Made by a program: the position numbers and the translations under genes. Under the pieces are notes generated by a model. That model was not told the DNA's origin, did no database searches, and saw only the letters and a program-made list of their open reading frames with translations. From Chryseobacterium indologenes (GTDB lineage Bacteria; Bacteroidota; Bacteroidia; Flavobacteriales; Weeksellaceae), in the NCBI GenBank assembly GCA_001013295.1, contig LAZY01000078.1:310001-374000 (forward strand): a stretch of 64,000 nt of DNA. Direction: 5' to 3'. This document shows positions 61,299 through 64,000 of this stretch, in pieces. How positions within the stretch are numbered: the first letter of the stretch is position 1; every line of letters begins with the position of its first letter.

Positions 61299-62333
61299 TC
61301 ATACTTTAAACTTGGTCAGCACATTATTCTTATAACAATAAAATTCATGAGTAATTGCTTTCCCGAAAGCATAGACTTTCTCAATATGAACTTCATCATA
61401 ATGCTCCAGCAGACTATGGTATTTTTCTTTAAGATTTTCAGATAAATCTTCCGGGCGGATACTCTTTTCAAATTCAAATCCTTTACTGGTTTTATATTCA
61501 AGGGCCATTTTGGTATCTCTCCATGACATAGAATACACCTTTTTCTGTTGGGTAGATGAATTTGTGAGTACAATCTGATCCTGTTCAATAATCTTTCCTG
61601 AAGTTCCTGTGAATAAAGTGATCCCGGATACTACCATCGCTCCATATCCTATTTTCTTAAACAGATTTTCACTAAGATGTGGCAGGATATATTTCACCGT
61701 ATATGAAGAAAAAATTGCAGCAACCGCAATGGCTATTCCCAGCCATAACGCTGTATTCGAATACAATCCTAATGAAATGTAAATGATAAGCTTAATAAGA
61801 TGGAGAAAGACTTCATTGGCTGCCCGTGTTGCTACGATTTCCTCTTTCTTAAGCCCGAATTTTAAATAAAAACGGTTAAAAAGAAGCCCGACAGCTCCTG
61901 TAATCCCTGAAATAAACCCTGCAGAAAACCCAATAAGAGCCAATGCCGATTTCGGATATTCTTTTCCTGTTTCTTCAGTCTTGTTTTTAGAAGTAAAAAG
62001 CTGTGGAAGGTTGGCAATCAGAAAGAACGCAACAATCAGCTGCAAATAGTTCGGATTGACATATTTGATCAGAAAAGCCCCCAGCAATACCGCAGGAATA
62101 GAGAATGGAACAAACCATAAAAATATTTTCCAGTTGATATGCTGTTTGAATACGGCGATTCTCGAAGCAGAGCTTGTAAAAGTACCAATCGTCAAAGAGA
62201 AAGGGACCAGAGATGTAGGAAGCAGCAGATTCAGTATGGGAATCAGAATAAGACTTGCACCACCACCGCAAATAGCGCTGATCCAAAAGGCAAGTATGGT
62301 TCCTGCGAATAATAAGACAATTTTTAAAATCAT
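61299..62333 (-). CDS. TauE/SafE-family transporter with C-terminal extension
   Basis: A 344-residue protein starting at ATG 62333 (MILKIVLLFAGTILAFW); the longer frame to 62381 is not convincing. Eight membrane helices with the two TSUP repeats (ISAICGGGASLILIPIL and AGFISGITGAVGLLFNRFYL) reach about residue 245. The last about 95 residues (KVYSMSWRDTKMALEYKTSK to KNNVLTKFKV) are a soluble domain not usual for the family. Sulfite or organic-anion export is the family role. Encoded between the kinase and the COG4705-like gene. Confidence 0.85.
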   Translation of the reverse strand: MILKIVLLFAGTILAFWISAICGGGASLILIPILNLLLPTSLVPFSLTIGTFTSSASRIAVFKQHINWKIFLWFVPFSIPAVLLGAFLIKYVNPNYLQLIVAFFLIANLPQLFTSKNKTEETGKEYPKSALALIGFSAGFISGITGAVGLLFNRFYLKFGLKKEEIVATRAANEVFLHLIKLIIYISLGLYSNTALWLGIAIAVAAIFSSYTVKYILPHLSENLFKKIGYGAMVVSGITLFTGTSGKIIEQDQIVLTNSSTQQKKVYSMSWRDTKMALEYKTSKGFEFEKSIRPEDLSENLKEKYHSLLEHYDEVHIEKVYAFGKAITHEFYCYKNNVLTKFKV

Positions 62334-62429
62334 TTCTAAATAAAATTTATACCTCAGTATGTTTTCTGTACAAAGGTGCAACCTGATTTAGAAGAAATTT
62401 TGAATTGCCGGAGTCTGGCTATTTTTTAA

Positions 62430-63716
62430 CTAAAAATTAACAGTGAAAATGTGATGATTGTTTTCGAATTGGTAGCTGATTTTCCAATGATGAAACTTAC
62501 AGATTTCCTGAATAATCGATAAACCCAATCCGCTGCCACTGTTATCTGTTGAAAGTTTTGAGAATCTTTTGAAAAGTAAATCCGGGTTCAGTCTATCAGT
62601 CCCTGAATTTGAAATCTTAAAAGCAGACTGAGTAAGACTAACGGCTATAGCACCTCTCGGAGACGTATGGCGAATAGCGTTGATAATAAGGTTATTGATC
62701 AGAATTTCACACAGAATACTGTTCCCGTTTACTTTTACATCTTTAGAAATACTTTCCTGTACGGAAATATTCTTTTGTTCAAAATGTTCTTCAAGAATGG
62801 CGATGCTTTGATCCAGCAGATGATCAAATGAAATTGTTTCCGTATTATCAAACTGTTTATTGTCAATTTTCGCCAATAGTAAAAGATTTTTATTGATCCG
62901 GGAACTTCTGGTAAGAGCCCTGTTCATATCTTCTGCAAGACGGTATTGTTTTTCGGTAAGGTCCTGATCCTGGAGCAAAAGATCCAGCTTGTTTTTGATA
63001 ATGGCCAATGGAGTCTGCAGCTCGTGAGAAGCATTTTCCGTAAATTCTTTCTGAGTTTTATAGGCAGATATATTGCGCTCTATCAGTTTATAAAGAGATT
63101 GGTTGAGCTCTTCAAATTCGGACGTATCGGAAGCCGGAAAGGCAATCTTATTCTGACTGTTGAGATTAAATGTTTTTAGTTGGTCCAAAGTACCTCTGAA
63201 TGGCTTCCATATCGATGCAGAAAGTTTCCTGTTTAAGTACAGAAGTCCTACTACAATTATCACGAAGAAAAACACTGTAATCAGGGCAATTACGGCAATT
63301 GTCTCATGAGATTCTTCAATATTGGTCTGGATGGTAAAAAGGTAAGGTTTCCCTTGAATATAGATCACTTTTTTAAGACATCTGTACCGTTCTTTTTTTT
63401 GTTCTGAGATAAAAGGAAGGTGCTTTTCATAGGTGTAAGCAGTATCACTTTTGATCTGGTCAGCAGAAATTTTTTCAACATCTGTTTCGGGCTGAATGTG
63501 ATTCCACAATTCAAGACTTTTCTCCAATGCTTCATCCGATAATTTCAGCTGATTAAATTCGTAGGCTGTTTTCTCTACAATAATCTGGTTATGCTCGTCC
63601 AGTTCATTCTGCCAGATGGTATCTACCACAAAATAATACACAGGAATACTGATCATCAGTACAATCAGTACGTAGATAAGAAAAGGTTTTGTGGTTTTGG
63701 TCAGTAGAGGTTTCAA
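62430..63716 (-). CDS. Sensor histidine kinase (HisKA/HATPase_c)
   Basis: A 428-residue classical kinase: membrane helix at about 11-32, periplasmic sensor of about 105 residues, second helix at about 138-160 (IAVIALITVFFFVIIVVGLL), then HisKA with FTENASHELQTPLAIIKNKL, and an HATPase_c with NLIINAIRHTSP (N box), a shortened region before GSGLGLSIIQEI (G2 box), and no obvious DxGxG: it reads ISNSGTDRLN there. No HAMP could be delimited. Its regulator is the cut-off gene at 63828. The pair probably governs the downstream TauE/COG4705/receptor/PAP2 genes. Confidence 0.9.
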   Translation of the reverse strand: MKPLLTKTTKPFLIYVLIVLMISIPVYYFVVDTIWQNELDEHNQIIVEKTAYEFNQLKLSDEALEKSLELWNHIQPETDVEKISADQIKSDTAYTYEKHLPFISEQKKERYRCLKKVIYIQGKPYLFTIQTNIEESHETIAVIALITVFFFVIIVVGLLYLNRKLSASIWKPFRGTLDQLKTFNLNSQNKIAFPASDTSEFEELNQSLYKLIERNISAYKTQKEFTENASHELQTPLAIIKNKLDLLLQDQDLTEKQYRLAEDMNRALTRSSRINKNLLLLAKIDNKQFDNTETISFDHLLDQSIAILEEHFEQKNISVQESISKDVKVNGNSILCEILINNLIINAIRHTSPRGAIAVSLTQSAFKISNSGTDRLNPDLLFKRFSKLSTDNSGSGLGLSIIQEICKFHHWKISYQFENNHHIFTVNF

Positions 63717-63827
63717 ATGAATAATGAATTTTGTTGTTTAAATTTTGGCTGTGCAGAATCAGTTTTTATCTGCAATTTACTATTAATTGAGTGATCTGTA
63801 AAAATATACCATTATCATTCATCATCA

Positions 63828-64000
63828 TTAAATCTCCCACTTATACCCTGTTCCATATACTGTTTTAAGATAATGGCTACATCCTGCATCGTACAGTTTT
63901 TTCTTAAGGTTTTTTACGTGAGCATATACAAAATCATGATTGTCCAGCATATCAGCAAAATCACCGGAAAGATGCTCAGCCAGTGTACTTTTAGAAATCA
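63828..64000 (-). CDS. OmpR-family response regulator, C-terminal end only
   Basis: The window's right edge cuts this gene; the last 56 codons are present, stop TAA at 63828-63830. The peptide ISKSTLAEHLSGDFADMLDN, HDFVYAHVKNLKKKL and YLKTVYGTGYKWEI is the winged helix of OmpR/PhoB regulators (recognition helix then the GTGYKW hairpin). It lies 111 bases upstream of the kinase gene, same strand. The receiver domain lies outside. Confidence 0.9.
   Translation of the reverse strand, partial: ISKSTLAEHLSGDFADMLDNHDFVYAHVKNLKKKLYDAGCSHYLKTVYGTGYKWEI

Noticed and set aside
62056..62343. 95-codon plus-strand frame opposite the TauE gene
   Set aside because: Shadow of the TauE N-terminus; no signal of its own.
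1..64000. CRISPR array, tRNA, rRNA or insertion sequence
   Set aside because: No regularly spaced direct repeats, no cloverleaf or rRNA-like stretch and no transposase frame were found on either strand.

Overview
The window looks like a chromosomal segment of a Chryseobacterium-like flavobacterium (Bacteroidota, Weeksellaceae). I infer this from the low G+C AT-rich spacers, SusC/SusD and TonB receptors, a T9SS sorting domain, LytTR/LytS regulation, promoters of the TAnnTTTG type with a TTG/TTTG element about 19-23 bases upstream, and gene orders typical of that group. No rRNA, tRNA, CRISPR array, transposase or phage gene was seen.

Region by region. 1-1239: the N-terminal 413 codons of a tyrosinase-family copper protein, cut by the left edge. 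1.6-3.5 kb: small cytosolic proteins of immunity (SUKH) flavour. 4.1-5.6 kb: a tandem pair of secreted GINT/VGIG-repeat proteins. 5.8-10.4 kb: a TPR-like protein, a leucine-rich-repeat protein and a BspA-type surface protein with a T9SS tail. 11.6 and 23.9 kb: two unlinked double-glycine-leader peptide precursors, one a glycine zipper and one with eight cysteines. 12.3 kb: an XRE/S24 regulator. 13.4-17.7 kb: two ferritin-like proteins, a fasciclin protein, exported MsrB and, divergently, an ECF sigma factor with an RskA-like anti-sigma. 18.2-20.3 kb: a zinc island (COG0523 GTPase, MerC-like protein, Fur/Zur regulator) with two matching palindromes between the divergent genes. 20.5-24.7 kb: a secreted adhesin-like protein, a possible papain-fold protein, a frameshifted GNAT gene and a NUDIX hydrolase.

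24.9-39.2 kb is the largest coherent block: a complete assimilatory sulfate reduction and cysteine synthesis set on the minus strand (Rrf2 regulator, then cysH-cysD-cysN-cysE-cysK-cobA-cysJ-cysI, then a TonB receptor and a CysG/TauE fusion). Four bases after cysI I find a 27-codon reading frame whose peptide ends in RMCMCC. It looks like a cysteine/methionine-sensing leader peptide for the downstream TonB receptor, from which it is separated by a 250-base inverted-repeat element. This is the strongest candidate for an undescribed regulatory system here.

39.5-43.4 kb: GNAT, aminopeptidase P, two DNA glycosylases (AAG and MUG types) and a small lipoprotein. 43.7-50.3 kb: a SusD/SusC pair followed by a LytTR regulator and LytS-type kinase. 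50.4-52.5 kb: DoxX, TlpA-like thioredoxin and rhodanese proteins. 52.7 kb: a two-SUKH protein ending in a domain resembling the ribosomal L7/L12 C-terminus. 53.9-56.8 kb: flavin dehydrogenase, SDR and a small secreted protein. 57.2-64 kb: PAP2 phosphatase, TonB-type receptor, a COG4705-like membrane protein, TauE, a histidine kinase and the cut-off end of an OmpR-type regulator.

Several families of short structured intergenic repeats recur: family 1 near 5.6, 10.6 and 29.3 kb; family 2 near 11.4 and 17.9 kb; single elements near 39.3 and 48.4 kb.
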